64,000 bases of DNA from Mesostigma viride (Eukaryota; Streptophyta; Mesostigmatophyceae; Mesostigmatales; Mesostigmataceae), in NCBI GenBank assembly GCA_009746045.1, contig RPFO01000076.1:1178114-1242113 (forward strand). Reading direction: 5' to 3'. Shown one piece after another: positions 1 to 10,265 of the stretch (the stretch's first letter is position 1; each line of letters opens with the position of its first letter). The notes below the pieces were generated by a model. It worked only from the letters and a program-made list of their open reading frames with translations. It was not told the origin of the DNA and searched no databases. The translations under genes and the position numbers were made by a program.

Positions 1-1033
1 GACCGATGCTAGGTATTACCTGCTGGCTGCTGCTATAATACTTTGCTATGATATAGTTTGCTATAGTTTGCTACAATGGTTTCTTTTTGAAGCATGAATC
101 CTGCCTTCCTCCGGTGGCAACATGCAGCATCCCAACACCACAACCCGTTTCATATTAGCATAGAGAAACCAATGTGACAATACCAGTCGCCTACTTATTC
201 TCCCATCCTTGATCTCAACAGGACTTCCGGTCTCTTAGAAGAAATTCTAGCACCCTTATCCTAATCACCTACCATGGACACGTATCGAGCCTAGAACAAT
301 TGCATGCAGGCAACATGTAATGGTACCACTGCCAACAATAGCCTTCATGAGAAAAAAAAAAGGCTACACGACTAATCCTGTCGAGCAAGCACAGGAACCG
401 TACTGACAATACTACTGCTATGGTGCCTAGGATGCTGTCAAGAGCTTTCTTTACCTACACTGAATTATAGAAGTTTTACCAATGCCATACCGCGATACCG
501 TCTTTCTGACCACGTGCTTGACATCCACAACGACCACCGCCAACGCCAAGGCATCAGGCAGGGCCCTTGCAGTCAAACAAAATAAGGTGTAAGGAGAAGC
601 GCGGCTGGCGATAGAAGCACATACGTTGGCCCAATCAGCAAGTATGAATAAGCCATGAAGGGTTTCTTACCTGGAGTTCCGAGACTGACATGCCGGGCGG
701 GATAAAAATGGAGAGGTTGTGCATTCCAACGCTTGACGCAAGCGAAAAATATGGCTGCCATCGGTAAAACTGTAGCATCATGGCACCAAACGTGGCCATA
801 GTCTAGCTGAACATATGGTGGGAATCAGACAAGTTTAAAATCATCATAATAATAAGCAACCAGCACGCCTGCTTGACGGGCTCCCTCGATCGACAACGCA
901 CCATCGGGACCTGACCCAAAGAAAGCAAGCCTGCTTGTATGCGCGCTCCTACATGCATCGAGAAACAATGCACAACGCAGAAGAACCAAGACAGCTCGCA
1001 GGAAAGAAAAGAGCACCAGCAACCCCGCTCGCC
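1..1033. other. Non-genic flank left of the Copia-like element
   Basis: I see no supported gene here. Open frames are short (65 codons or fewer), overlap each other and show no recognisable motif. A short A-run lies near 351-361. The stretch is the pre-insertion host sequence whose AGATG was duplicated when the Copia-like element landed. Confidence 0.6.
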
Positions 1034-1464
1034 AGATGAGTTAACGTAAAGGATTTACGTTAGATGGATAGAGATTGTTACGCTCTTTCCAACGGCACCT
1101 TGAACGCCTCATTTGGTTACGGGACGTAAAAGTTATGACGTTTCCTAGGCTGTGCCGACAGTACCCGGCGCGCCACTGTGGGCGCGTACGGACACAGGAT
1201 GTACAAGTGTCACTTTGATAGTCCGCAGGACGTTGACAGGACTTGTACAGGACTTGATAGTCAATTGATAGGTAGGCGTGCTGTAGCGCGCCAGGACCTA
1301 TGAGACAATTGATGCTGACTAGTGTACGGATAGGTCCACAGGACTAGCCGTATGGACAATTGATAGATCTGCGCGCCAAAGGCGTGCCAGAGTCTGTGTA
1401 ATCAAGTGATTGACAGTTCAGCTGTGACAGTGCAGCTGAATACTTGGACGCGTCCCTAGCAAGC

Positions 1465-1470
1465 TATATG
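1465..1470 (+). promoter_or_regulatory. TATA-like box in the Copia 5' LTR
   Basis: TATATG lies about 430 bp into the LTR and about 130 bp before the AATAAA signal, a spacing compatible with a U3/R promoter. The same sequence is in the 3' LTR at 8676-8681. The start site itself cannot be fixed from sequence alone. Confidence 0.45.
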
Positions 1471-1594
1471 AGTGACTTGGTCACACCGGGACGCTAGTTC
1501 TTGCGTGCACGTTCTCTTGGCACTGCGACCCTGTCGCCTGTGCTGCGTGCAGTCTTGGAAGTGACGTGACTTACGTCTGTGTTTCCTTGTTATT

Positions 1595-1600
1595 AATAAA
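1595..1600 (+). terminator. AATAAA polyadenylation signal in the Copia LTR
   Basis: A canonical AATAAA lies inside TTATTAATAAAGGC. Its counterpart in the 3' LTR is at 8806-8811 and is the one expected to end the genomic transcript. Confidence 0.55.
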
Positions 1601-1691
1601 GGCAACTTCCTGCAAGAACCATGGCGGAATTCGTGGCATTCTCACCCTCACAACTCGTATTACAACTCGTATTACACGCTCTGTTAAAAAG

Positions 1692-2402
1692 ATGCCAAAT
1701 TCTGAAGAGTTCCGGATTCCCGATGACGAGGAAATAGCCGCTCCGCCGGCTGGTCCTTCGTCAAGACCGACTGCGCCGTCGTGGCAGCAATTGCTCGACG
1801 AAGTCACGATCTCGCTCGACGAGCTTCATCGTCAGCAGCGCGCAGCTCACGCATTGCTCGGGGATAACCCCGAGGACCCCGATTTGCCAGCACTGGTGCC
1901 GGCTATCCGCGGACTGTTGGACCAGATTCGAAACATTTTATCGACATTTACGGTCCAGGTGCGGGGAGGTTTGCGGTCGGTGACCGAAGTCACGACTGCC
2001 ATTGAGGAGTTGGACAACGTCCTCTCTTCACTCACCGGTTACCAGAGAAACTTACAAAACTGGGCATCGCTACGCACGGGGGGCGCGCCGGCGGTGTCGA
2101 CAAATTTGTTTCAAGATCTCGCGTTGTTATCGCTGCTCACACGCGGCGTACGCAGTCGCGAGCGCCAGGTTTTAATTAACCTGGTGGCATTTCTCGCATC
2201 TGTGCGAGAGTGGATTCCCGCGGGGTGGGAATTGTTGACGATCTTTACACATCCTCTGCGCCTCGTAGCGCGTCGGCGCGTCGCAACTTACGCGGCGGGG
2301 AGCACACCGGTTTTAATACATACCGGTGCAGGTCCGGAGCTGGATATGGAGGATCGTGAGTTCGTATACACGTACTGCGACTTCAGGGGCCTTGACTACT
2401 AG
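1692..2402 (+). CDS. ORF1 of the Copia-like element, unknown protein
   Basis: A 236-codon ORF from the ATG at 1692, only 24 nt after the 5' LTR, ending at TAG 2400-2402. The frame is also open upstream into the LTR, but the first ATG outside the LTR is the better start. The N-terminus is acidic and Pro-rich (MPNSEEFRIPDDEE). Most of the rest looks alpha-helical, with Leu-rich stretches and a hydrophobic amphipathic region around residues 165-195. There is no zinc knuckle, protease or other motif I recognise. By position it could be a gag-like or accessory protein, but it is separated from the CCHC-bearing gag by about 165 bp. I assign no function. Confidence 0.55.
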   Translation: MPNSEEFRIPDDEEIAAPPAGPSSRPTAPSWQQLLDEVTISLDELHRQQRAAHALLGDNPEDPDLPALVPAIRGLLDQIRNILSTFTVQVRGGLRSVTEVTTAIEELDNVLSSLTGYQRNLQNWASLRTGGAPAVSTNLFQDLALLSLLTRGVRSRERQVLINLVAFLASVREWIPAGWELLTIFTHPLRLVARRRVATYAAGSTPVLIHTGAGPELDMEDREFVYTYCDFRGLDY

Positions 2403-2567
2403 TCGGCCTAATTTTCTTTTGCAGTACTCGTCGACATTTTTTTGTCGAATTTTCAGCGGCATTTCGCGGGGCGGCGGCGACACCGGCGCAGGCGGCAGTG
2501 GCGACAATTTTGTACATACTTTTCTGCTGCTTTGCTGAGGTGTTCTTTGAATAGCTTCTAGTGCAGA

Positions 2568-3675
2568 ATGGCAGACGGGCGCCGTAGCAAGGGTCCCCAG
2601 CCAGTGGGAATGGTGGTGGTGCTGGTAGTGGAACCGCTCACGTAGATGACGTGGGGGTTACCGGAGAGATTACCAATCTTCCTATGAATAATAATAATGC
2701 ACAAGCTGTTCTTGGTTATGACCTTACCACCAGGGTTTGCTTATTGTGAATCAACTACAACCTGTCACGTCAGACACTAAGCCCAAGCAGGCTGAGGAGT
2801 TTGTGGAGGGCCTAGAGGGGTTTCCAAGTTTGTACGGTGGTACAAACTATTACCAGATCTGGATAGGTAGCCAGACTTTTGGCAAGTGTACAGATCAGAT
2901 CAAGGACCTCACTAGAGAGTGTAAGAAGGCCAACAAGGCCTGGTCCAGCTACGTGGCAGAGTTAAAGGAGCTGCTGGAGGATCAGAGGAAGAAAGTGGGG
3001 ATCCATTGGCAGGATAAATACCAGGGGTGGGAGGTCAAGGGGGACCTGATCCAGAACTTCCTCAACTATTGTAAAATGGTTGAGGAGGGCAGGGCTCACG
3101 GCTTTAATGTTGCTGATAACATAGCCCTGACCAACTGGCTCAAGGTTTCTGGGCTGGACAAGGCTACACGTGGCTCCTTAAAGGTCATGTGTGCCCCACA
3201 CTCAACCCTCAAGGCCTACAAGGTCATAATCAAACAAGCACTCGAGGCAGAGGAGCTGTTTGAGGGAGGAGTGCCAGCAGTGAAGGCTACCCAGGCAGGC
3301 GGGCGTACCCAGGGTGGCTCCAAGACGTCTGAGGCTGACCGAAGCCAAGGAGGGCGTAAGGGCAACCATAACAAGCGCAAGGGAGATCATTCACCTGATT
3401 CTGACAGGAGGTCACACTCCAAGTCGGTGTTCAGGCGGGTGGGTGGTCAGCCCAAGCAGGGCAACGCGTCTGACAACGGGGGCAGTGGCCAGGGCAAGTC
3501 AAAGATACAATGCTACCTGTGCAAGGGGTGGGGGCACATCAAGAAGGAGTGTCCCAGCTTCAAGAAATCCCAGGGCCAGGGAAGCAAGAACAACAACAAC
3601 AAGAAGAACAACAACAAGTCCCAGGCAGGCCAGCCTTCAAAGGGCAGTCAGCAAGAAGACAACAAGGAGCAGTGA
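2568..3675 (+). pseudogene. gag: Copia-like gag with CCHC knuckle, N-terminal part frame-broken
   Basis: The open frame from about 2722 to the TGA at 3675 encodes a nucleocapsid-type protein. A helical middle is followed by a Lys/Gln/Asn-rich tail with one zinc knuckle, CYLCKGWGHIKKEC, near 3511-3552. This frame has no usable ATG at its upstream end. Coherent coding continues upstream in other frames from an ATG at 2568, through a Gly/Ser-rich stretch and an Asn run (about 2610-2745). That implies two frame breaks near 2605-2610 and 2740-2750. Gag would bind genomic RNA and form the particle. The breaks may be real decay, sequencing indels or, less likely, splicing. Confidence 0.7.
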
Positions 3676-3816
3676 CTGTCTGAGGCAACCCCTACACACC
3701 TTAATTCACCCAGGGGGGAGGCCAGGTGCTCCAATGCAGATTTTATATCTGGGCAACAAGAGGGTGATCTCCAGGTTCAGGGTGGCCCCAGGTCACCTGG
3801 AGAGGTACAGGTTCCT

Positions 3817-5190
3817 ATGAAGACGTCCTTGACAGCTGGTGCAGCTGTAAGAATGTCTGACCCCATGCATCCTCGTGCTGGGCACGAGGGTGGACCTCTC
3901 ATTTTGAGAGAAACCAATGTACAACCACAGAGGGGTGTGAAGGCCTCTGGTGGTATGCATGTGGTCCCTGCTGGCGGTCCAGGTGTTGGGCATGAGCAGG
4001 GTGACTCAGGCTCTGAGTCAGAACAGGATGGAAGTCAGCATGGTGATGCTGGACAACCTGACAGCACAGTCCTGACTGTGCCAGGGACTGCTTCCTCTGT
4101 GTACCAGGAGTTGGGTGCCCGAATCCACAACATGTTTGGGCATGCCACTTCTCTGTCAAACAACTTTGCCTTCCGTATGGGCAGGGCACCCCTTCTTAAG
4201 GCGTGTCAGCAAGCTGCCTCACGGTGTAAGTGCCAGTTGTCCTCCAACAAGCCCAGGAAATCACATGCCAAAGCTCTACCTCAGAGCATTGGTGATCTGC
4301 AGTGTGATATCCAACACATCAGGGGCATGCAACTGTTGGTGTGCGTGGACAGGTACACGAAATACAAGGTGCTAGAGCATTTACCTTCTATGAAGAACAG
4401 GTACTTGCTGGCTGCCCTGCAGAATGTAAGAGCCAAGTTTCCTACCACAAGGATCCAGGTGGACATGCAGTTTCAGCATCTCAAGGGTGATCCTACCCTT
4501 CCTGAGTTGCTGGTTACACCTAGGGAGGCTCATGGGCAGCAGGGTGCTATCGAGAGGGCAATCCAGGAGGTCAAGAAATTGATCATCTCTGAAGACTGGG
4601 TACCCTTGTCTGCACCTGCACTTGTCAGGAGTGCATGGCTGAGGAACGTGGAGCAGCAGCTGAACAGCAGGGTTAACTTCTACTATGATGGAGTTGCTGT
4701 CAGCCCAATGGGTCTATATCATGGCCTGTGCCCACCACATGTGCTGGAGGGCTGGAAACATGCTGCACATGTCACCTTTGCCAAGCTGAGGGAGAAGGAC
4801 CGGGGTTGGAAGATGCTGGAGCCACAAGTGGGTCAGAAGGTCCTAGCTTGGAAGGAACCTAGCCTTTATGGCAAACGTGGTAGCTGGAGTCCTGGGGTGG
4901 TTACCCAGGTTGATGAAGCTAGCCACGCATGCTTGGTCAGCATGGAGGACGAACCAAAGCATGTGCACCGGCTGAGTTGGTCATATGTCAAGCCTAACCT
5001 GATGAATGAGGGCAGTCAGGCACAAGGCTCACAGGATCTGCAGGATTTTCAGGTCCCAGTGACATCACTGACGCAACGACCACATCTGTTGCAGGGGAAT
5101 CTGTCAGCCCTGGCCAGGTTGCAGAGGTACTTGTTGAACAGGCTGCAAGGTCAACAGCTGGGGAGTCAACTGTCAAGCCCAAGGCACTAA
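3817..5190 (+). CDS. int: Copia-like integrase
   Basis: A 457-codon ORF from the ATG at 3817. The N-terminal third is low-complexity. A zinc-binding-type HHCC region follows (HNMFGH, then KACQQAASRCKCQ). The catalytic core reads LQCD (first Asp), IQVD (second Asp) and GAIE (Glu) before RAIQEVKK. The second Asp and the Glu are separated by 29 residues, shorter than the usual 35. A C-terminal SH3-like part (KRGSWSPGVVTQV) follows. Coding-like sequence switches frame around 5040-5060 into the protease frame, so the last 45 or so codons of this ORF are probably out of the true frame. It would insert the cDNA into host DNA with a 5-bp stagger. It lies directly after gag, without a protease between them. 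Confidence 0.8.
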   Translation: MKTSLTAGAAVRMSDPMHPRAGHEGGPLILRETNVQPQRGVKASGGMHVVPAGGPGVGHEQGDSGSESEQDGSQHGDAGQPDSTVLTVPGTASSVYQELGARIHNMFGHATSLSNNFAFRMGRAPLLKACQQAASRCKCQLSSNKPRKSHAKALPQSIGDLQCDIQHIRGMQLLVCVDRYTKYKVLEHLPSMKNRYLLAALQNVRAKFPTTRIQVDMQFQHLKGDPTLPELLVTPREAHGQQGAIERAIQEVKKLIISEDWVPLSAPALVRSAWLRNVEQQLNSRVNFYYDGVAVSPMGLYHGLCPPHVLEGWKHAAHVTFAKLREKDRGWKMLEPQVGQKVLAWKEPSLYGKRGSWSPGVVTQVDEASHACLVSMEDEPKHVHRLSWSYVKPNLMNEGSQAQGSQDLQDFQVPVTSLTQRPHLLQGNLSALARLQRYLLNRLQGQQLGSQLSSPRH

Positions 5191-7299
5191 CCAAGCCCAG
5201 GGGGACAAGTTTGGCTGGATTGATTGGGGCTCTACAAAGGGCCAAGAAGCAGCCCAAGGTAGCCAAGCTCAGGTGGCATGGCAATCTGGGGCTGGACACT
5301 GCCTTAGAGGTAGACACTAATTCTCAGGTTTCCATCATTGGGACCAGGGCTGCAGCAGGGTACAGCATGTCTGAACCCAGCTATCAGTTTGTGTCTGACT
5401 TCAGTGGCGGGGTACACGTGAAGGTACTGGGTGAGGTATTCATTCCTATCCTTGGACAGGACACTGCTTTTTGTGTCTTGGAGGGCTATCAAGGACCTGC
5501 TCTTCTGGGGCAGAATTTCCTATGCCAGGATGGGGTAGTGATCACGTCCTCTCTCCTGACTAAGGAAGGGGCTGGTCAGGTCCCACTGATTAATTTCAGG
5601 ACCACTCACCTATCACGTGCAGTAACCAGGTCGGTTAAGCGTGTGCAAGTGTGCCAGGGGCAGGAGCCCTTGGTTGATGACCTCATACTGCCAGCTGCTA
5701 GTCATCCAAGCAGTTTGGGCATTGGTCCTCACTCACTTGCTGGACACAGCCCTATCAACTACCAAGGCCTGGTGAAGCTCATGTCCTCTCCCATTATGTG
5801 TCCCCAGGTCACACTGGGTCTGATTAAATCTGGGGAGGACTGGATCTCCAAGAAATGCGTGGAACCTGTCAATGACCTGCCTCCTGCACGACGTCTACTC
5901 AAGCTCAAGTTTGTCATCAAGATGAAGGAGGTGGACGGGGTCAAGGTACCACATGTCAGGCCAGTGCTGAATGAGTTCAAGGGTACTGGTGAGTGCACTG
6001 CTGAGGAGTTGTATACCCCTGGCATGTTGCATGATACTTGGAGGCTGCTGCTGTGTGTATTTCTAGGCCTTCTCAACAAGGGCTTGGACTATGGCTCAGT
6101 GGTGGTAGACTTCAAGAGGGCATTTCTGGAGGGGATGCAGATGTGGCACAGGAAAAGTGGGAGGGCAAGACGCCTTTCTATGTTAGGGTGCCTGCTGTAT
6201 GGAAAAGGGACATCCACACGGAGTTCCTTAAAATCCTCAAGGGCCTGGAGGGCCTGAGGTCAAGTCCAATAATCTGGAGGGAGACTCTCAACCGTTTCCT
6301 GAAGGAGCATTGCAACTTGAAGGTCTCTCCTGTAGACCCCTGTCTGTTTCTGGGGCAATGGGAAGGCCTGCCAGTGTATGCTTCGCTGCACGGGGATGAC
6401 CTACATCTGATAGCTCCCACGTCGTGGCTTAAGGAGCTGATCTCCATCATTAAGTCCAAGTTTCCTCTGGGTAGGGAGCAATGGCAGGTGGAGAATGAGC
6501 CTCTGCTGTTTGTGGGCATGGAGGCCACACTGGTGAAGAAGGGGGGGAGTGGCGTATGCTGCTGGTGGGGGGCAATGATTATCAAGAGACCCTCATTAGC
6601 AAGCTTCCTCCAACCATCACACAGGCACTGTGTCCCATGGTGAGGGGCATGGTTGCTTGGGTGGCAGGCATTTCCAGGCCAGACCTTATGGTCATAGCCA
6701 GGTTGCCTGATGACATGCTGGTGGAGCTAGGGTCTGCCAAGGTGGCTGATCAGGTCAGGGCTTCATCTGGCATTCTGTTGTCTGCAGTGGATTTATCACA
6801 ACCCATTTGCATGGAGCTGTATGTGGATAGCTCAATGGACAGCAGGCAGGTCTCCAAGGTCAGGGGCAGGGCTGCAGGGCTCTTTGTGCTCAGACAGGAA
6901 GGCCTGGGGAGTTTGGTGAGCTGGTTTAGTCGCCTGCACAAACGGGTGGCTGTCAGCAGTGATGTGGCAGAATGCAGGGCTATTTGTGAAGGCATTCACA
7001 CAAGCCTTTATCTGAAGGAGTTGCTTCATCAGATGACTTCTAACACTCCTTGGCCACTTCAGGTTACCACTCTTCTAAAAACAGACTCCATGGGGATGGT
7101 GCAGTTTGTGCACAGGCAGATGGCCAGAAGTAGGGACTTGGATTATCTCCTTCTTAAGGAGTTGTCCTCCTTGGCCAATATTGAGCATATCCCTGGGGTT
7201 GACAATCCTGCTGATGCTTTGACCAAGCTAGTGCAGAAGGCAGCAGTGCAATACAAGGTTCTTCAGTCTCTGATGGACCCATCTCAGCAAGCTGTCTAA
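5040..7299 (+). pseudogene. pol: Copia-like protease-like segment, reverse transcriptase and RNase H, frame-broken
   Basis: Three overlapping frames cover this region (about 5040-6257, 6038-6643, 6556-7299). The first carries an aspartic-protease-like pair: ALEVDTNSQVSIIG (DTN where DTG or DSG is usual) and, about 80 residues on, ALLGQNFL. It then runs into the RT with LKLKFVIKMKEVDG and VVVDFKRAFLEG (motif A Asp). A break near 6140-6165 moves to the second frame, which has a motif C reading LHGDDLHLIA, so HGDD replaces the usual Copia YVDD. Another break near 6560 leads to RNase H: YVDSSMDS, AECRAICEG and KTDSMGM supply the acidic residues, and the end reads IPGVDNPADALTKL, as in Copia RNase H. 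The frame stops at 7297-7299. Domain identity is secure. Whether the breaks are biological is not. Confidence 0.75.
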
Positions 7300-8249
7300 G
7301 CTGGTGCCTGGTTATAGGGCATTGGAGAGCAGATTGTGTGGTAGTGTCAGCATTGTGACTGGCATAATACCTGTATTTTAGTCTGTACTAAGGCTCATGG
7401 ACCATGGTACACTCACTCTGATTTTAATCAGGATACAGCCAGGTTTTGGCTGGGGTTCATGCTGTTGACTACACAAGGTTGACAGGTCCATTACAGACCA
7501 TGTATTCTATTTTAAAAGAAATGTATATTTGTACATACTTCTCACAATGGTCTGGGAACCTTTATTCTGGGGTTTATAGGGCGGGGTTCGATTCCCTGGT
7601 ATTATGTTTCTACAAGCTGGCCTGTTCAGGTGTTTGCCTGTTCAGACTTCCCTAGTTCCCCAGGGCAGGATTTAATTGTTGCCTATGTGTTTCATTTTGT
7701 CATTTGTTTGCTGTGGCAGTTTACCATCTGGCAAGTAGACGGGCGCCGTAAGACGGGCGCCAATAGACCCCTGTTGAGAGAATGACAGGCAAACTATTGT
7801 AATACGCCTTACTTTGTCAAGTGGTATTTTAATTGTCATGGATTTATTGTACTTATATTGAATATGTACTGGGTTTTATGGGATTAGTATCTGGGATTAA
7901 TGTAACTCACCGCCAGAAGGTCATTGTACTGGAGGCTCTACCGAGGTGATGGGATTAATTCCTGGAGAAGACCTCATAGAATTAACCTGTATGTATTTAA
8001 TTTTGTGTGCTTCTAATATCTGGTGGTACTCTGTAATGCCACTTCCATAGGTTTTTATCCATTTCTCATGGAATGGTTTTCCCTGTGGCAGATCTGTTTC
8101 TTTTCCAGTTCCTTAAAAGAAAGGGCTGGGGGAATGGCAATGGCCATTAAAGACATCTGTTCAAGCTTCAAGCTGGAGTGAAGGACATTTCAAGCTACTT
8201 CAAGGGTCCCTGGCAGGGGATGTGATCCCTAAAGAAAAGAAGGGATTGG
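7300..8249 (+). other. 3' non-coding region of the Copia-like element with polypurine tract
   Basis: About 950 bp without a supported gene. A purine-rich run (AAAGAAAAGAAGGGA, 8231-8245) ends four bases before the 3' LTR and is the probable plus-strand primer. A 14-bp sequence AGACGGGCGCCGTA at 7737-7750 is identical to 2573-2586 at the start of gag, and a partial copy follows it at once (7751-7760). Confidence 0.65.
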
Positions 8250-8878
8250 AGTTAACGTAAAGGATTTACGTTAGATGGATAGAGATTGTTACGCTCTTTC
8301 CAACGGCACCTTGAACGCCTCATTTGGTTAAGGAACGTAAAAGTTATGACGTTTCCTAGGCTGTGCCGACAGTACCCGGCGCGCCACTGTGGGCGCGTAC
8401 GGACACAGGATGTACAAGTGTCACTTTGATAGTCCGCAGGACGTTGACAGGACTTGTACAGGACTTGATGGTCAATTGATAGGTAGGCGTGCTGTAGCGC
8501 GCCAGGACCTATGAGACAATTGATGCTGACTAGTGTACGGATAGGTCCACAGGACTAGCCGTATGGACAATTGATAGATCTGCGCGCCAAAGGCGTGCCA
8601 GAGTCTGTGTAATCAAGTGATTGACAGTTCAGCTGTGACAGTGCAGCTGAATACTTGGACGCGTCCCTAGCAAGCTATATGAGTGACTTGGTCACACCGG
8701 GACGCTAGTTCTTGCGTGCACGTTCTCTTGGCACTGCGACCCTGTCGCCTGTGCTGCGTGCAGTCTTGGAAGTGACGTGACTTACGTCTGTGTTTCCTTG
8801 TTATTAATAAAGGCAACTTCCTGCAAGAACCATGGCGGAATTCGTGGCATTCTCACCCTCACAACTCGTATTACAACT
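8250..8878 (+). repeat. 3' LTR of the Copia-like element
   Basis: 629 bp, the partner of 1039-1667. Differences seen: GGTTAAGGAACG against GGTTACGGGACG, and GATGGTC against GATAGTC. It is followed by the AGATG duplication at 8879-8883. Confidence 0.93.
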
Positions 8879-8883
8879 AGATG

Positions 8884-9444
8884 CATGTACTTACTACTGT
8901 TGCAAGGTGATGACGAGCACAGTCGACGGTAACTCGCCTGGCAACATTTGCTCCGCCTGGCAACATAACAAGGCAATATCACTCTTCGAAGTGAAGCTAA
9001 ATTGGCAAATGCAGCAATCCAAAGGAACAATCGATAGTAATGCCGACCCTTGATTTACTGGATTGGACCAGTCGTCCACGACAAACACTGTCAAGCTCTG
9101 GAGAAAATCCATTATAAAATGCCTTATCTATCGAATTGCAATTAATGATAACTTGCATGCTTAGCAACAAGATATTGAAACGTCAATCTACGTTTAGGTA
9201 AATGTCCATGCCGCCCCCGTCAATTTCCGGAATGTTTCTCCCTCCATGGCTGCACTTACGGCGCCTAATTGAGTAATTTACGCGCCCGCAGGTCCAGCGG
9301 CCGACAGGCGAGCCTTGTATGGAGGCTACGGACCTGCCACGGACCTGCTTGGAGTACCGCGCCACTAGGCTCGGGTGAGTCTGGATGCGCATCCAGACTC
9401 ACGAGTCTGGAAAAATACCTCCACTGTCCGCTAGCTCGTCATTT
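8884..9444. other. Non-genic stretch right of the Copia-like element
   Basis: Host sequence on the far side of the insertion. I see only short overlapping frames and no recognisable motif. A local palindromic piece, GTGAGTCTGGATGCGCATCC..., lies around 9376-9410. Confidence 0.5.
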
Positions 9445-9688
9445 GTATATCAAGTAACGTGCGTGTTTGCAACTTGCCCGTTGAAACTCTACGGCGGAGC
9501 CAATTTTCGGAAGACCCTCACCCTTATGCTTGCAAATTCGGGACAAATTCGGTGGATGGATGGATGGATGGATGGATTGACGGATTTTCATCCCCTATTC
9601 CTATGTTTTCTCACGTGTACGGCCTTATAAGCTTCGCCAATTCTGGCGAACCTAACGGTTCTTCCGAAAATTGGCTCCGCCTGATAAT
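9445..9688. repeat. Short repeat unit with inverted termini (MITE-like), copy 1
   Basis: The unit begins with GTATATCAAGTAACGTGCG. An inner inverted-repeat pair follows: GGCGGAGCCAATTTTCGG at 9493 and its reverse complement ending at 9681, about 24-25 bp each, with a 189-bp span. It has no coding capacity. The same unit, including the left flank before the inverted repeat, recurs at 10266-11160. The repeat is therefore larger than the inverted-repeat pair, and its true ends are uncertain. Confidence 0.7.
9554..9577. repeat. GGAT microsatellite inside the MITE-like unit
   Basis: Six GGAT units. The second copy of the unit has two at the same place (around 10374-10381), which accounts for the 16-bp length difference between the copies. 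Confidence 0.85.
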
Positions 9689-10265
9689 GACGTGACCATT
9701 TTCATTTGGTCTCTCTCACGATCTCGCACTGCTTCCAGCAGCTGGTTCTCTGGCCGAGGCCAACATTTTCGAGGATGAGCAAGTTTGCCGTAAGATATGA
9801 TTTAGTATTTGTACGGACGACCCGAGCCTCTAACTTAGCGGGTTTATCACGGCCGTTGGATCCATCATCGGACGCTCCAGATTGTCGGCGGCTAACGATT
9901 TAACTTTCGGTGTTCTCTGAACGTAGTTTCTTTATAACAGATGAGAATGAACGCCGCTATGTGAGTGGTACTACGGGACGGTGGGCCTTGGGCTGGACCG
10001 GTTCCATGAGTTAGAATTAGTTGGCCAGTTTTGTATGGCCATTTCTAGTTCGTTAAGTTAAGTAGCAATTAAGTTACTGTTGCTGACGGCTCATGAGGCG
10101 AGCCCGGGCTACGCCGCCCTAAAGTGCCATTTGCACGATGTTCTAGGTCTCTTTTTCTTGTGCAGCGTGGCAGGCTCACTCATGGGTTCTGTAATTGCCC
10201 ACTTATTGTTTTAATCAAATGTTGGTGGATTGGTAATAGTGGGAATAGAATTTGCATTTCGCCTT
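9689..10265. other. Non-genic spacer between two MITE-like copies
   Basis: I see no gene or recognisable motif. Open frames are 65 codons or fewer. Confidence 0.5.

Larger units (their letters stand above)
1039..1667 (+). repeat. 5' LTR of the Copia-like element
   Basis: 629 bp, starting AGTTAACG and ending TTACAACT. It matches 8250-8878 at about 99.5 per cent. The U3 part holds three copies of CAATTGAT at 1262, 1306 and 1357. A TATA-like box and an AATAAA signal lie further downstream in the expected order. Confidence 0.93.
1034..8883 (+). mobile_element. Copia-like LTR retrotransposon, full length, young
   Basis: Two 629-bp LTRs (1039-1667 and 8250-8878) align without gaps at a constant offset of 7211 and differ at only about three or four positions. 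They are flanked by a perfect 5-bp duplication AGATG (1034-1038 and 8879-8883). The LTRs begin AGTT and end AACT, a 4-bp inverted pair, instead of the usual TG...CA. Internal domains on the + strand are an unknown ORF1, gag with a CCHC knuckle, integrase, an aspartic-protease-like segment, RT and a Copia-type RNase H. Copia affiliation rests on integrase lying before RT and on the RNase H with its C-terminal ADALTKL-type ending. The protease-like segment lies between integrase and RT, which is not the canonical order. The reading frames contain breaks although the LTRs are nearly identical, so this copy may be non-autonomous, or the sequence may carry indel errors. Confidence 0.9.

Noticed and set aside
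573-1022. Short - strand frames in the left flank as host exons
   Set aside because: Under 70 codons, no motif, and no splice context that I can defend.
7582-7598. tRNA gene (GGTTCGATTCC B-box with a 5-bp stem)
   Set aside because: Only a T-arm-like hairpin is present; no acceptor, D-arm or anticodon arm can be paired at the right distance.
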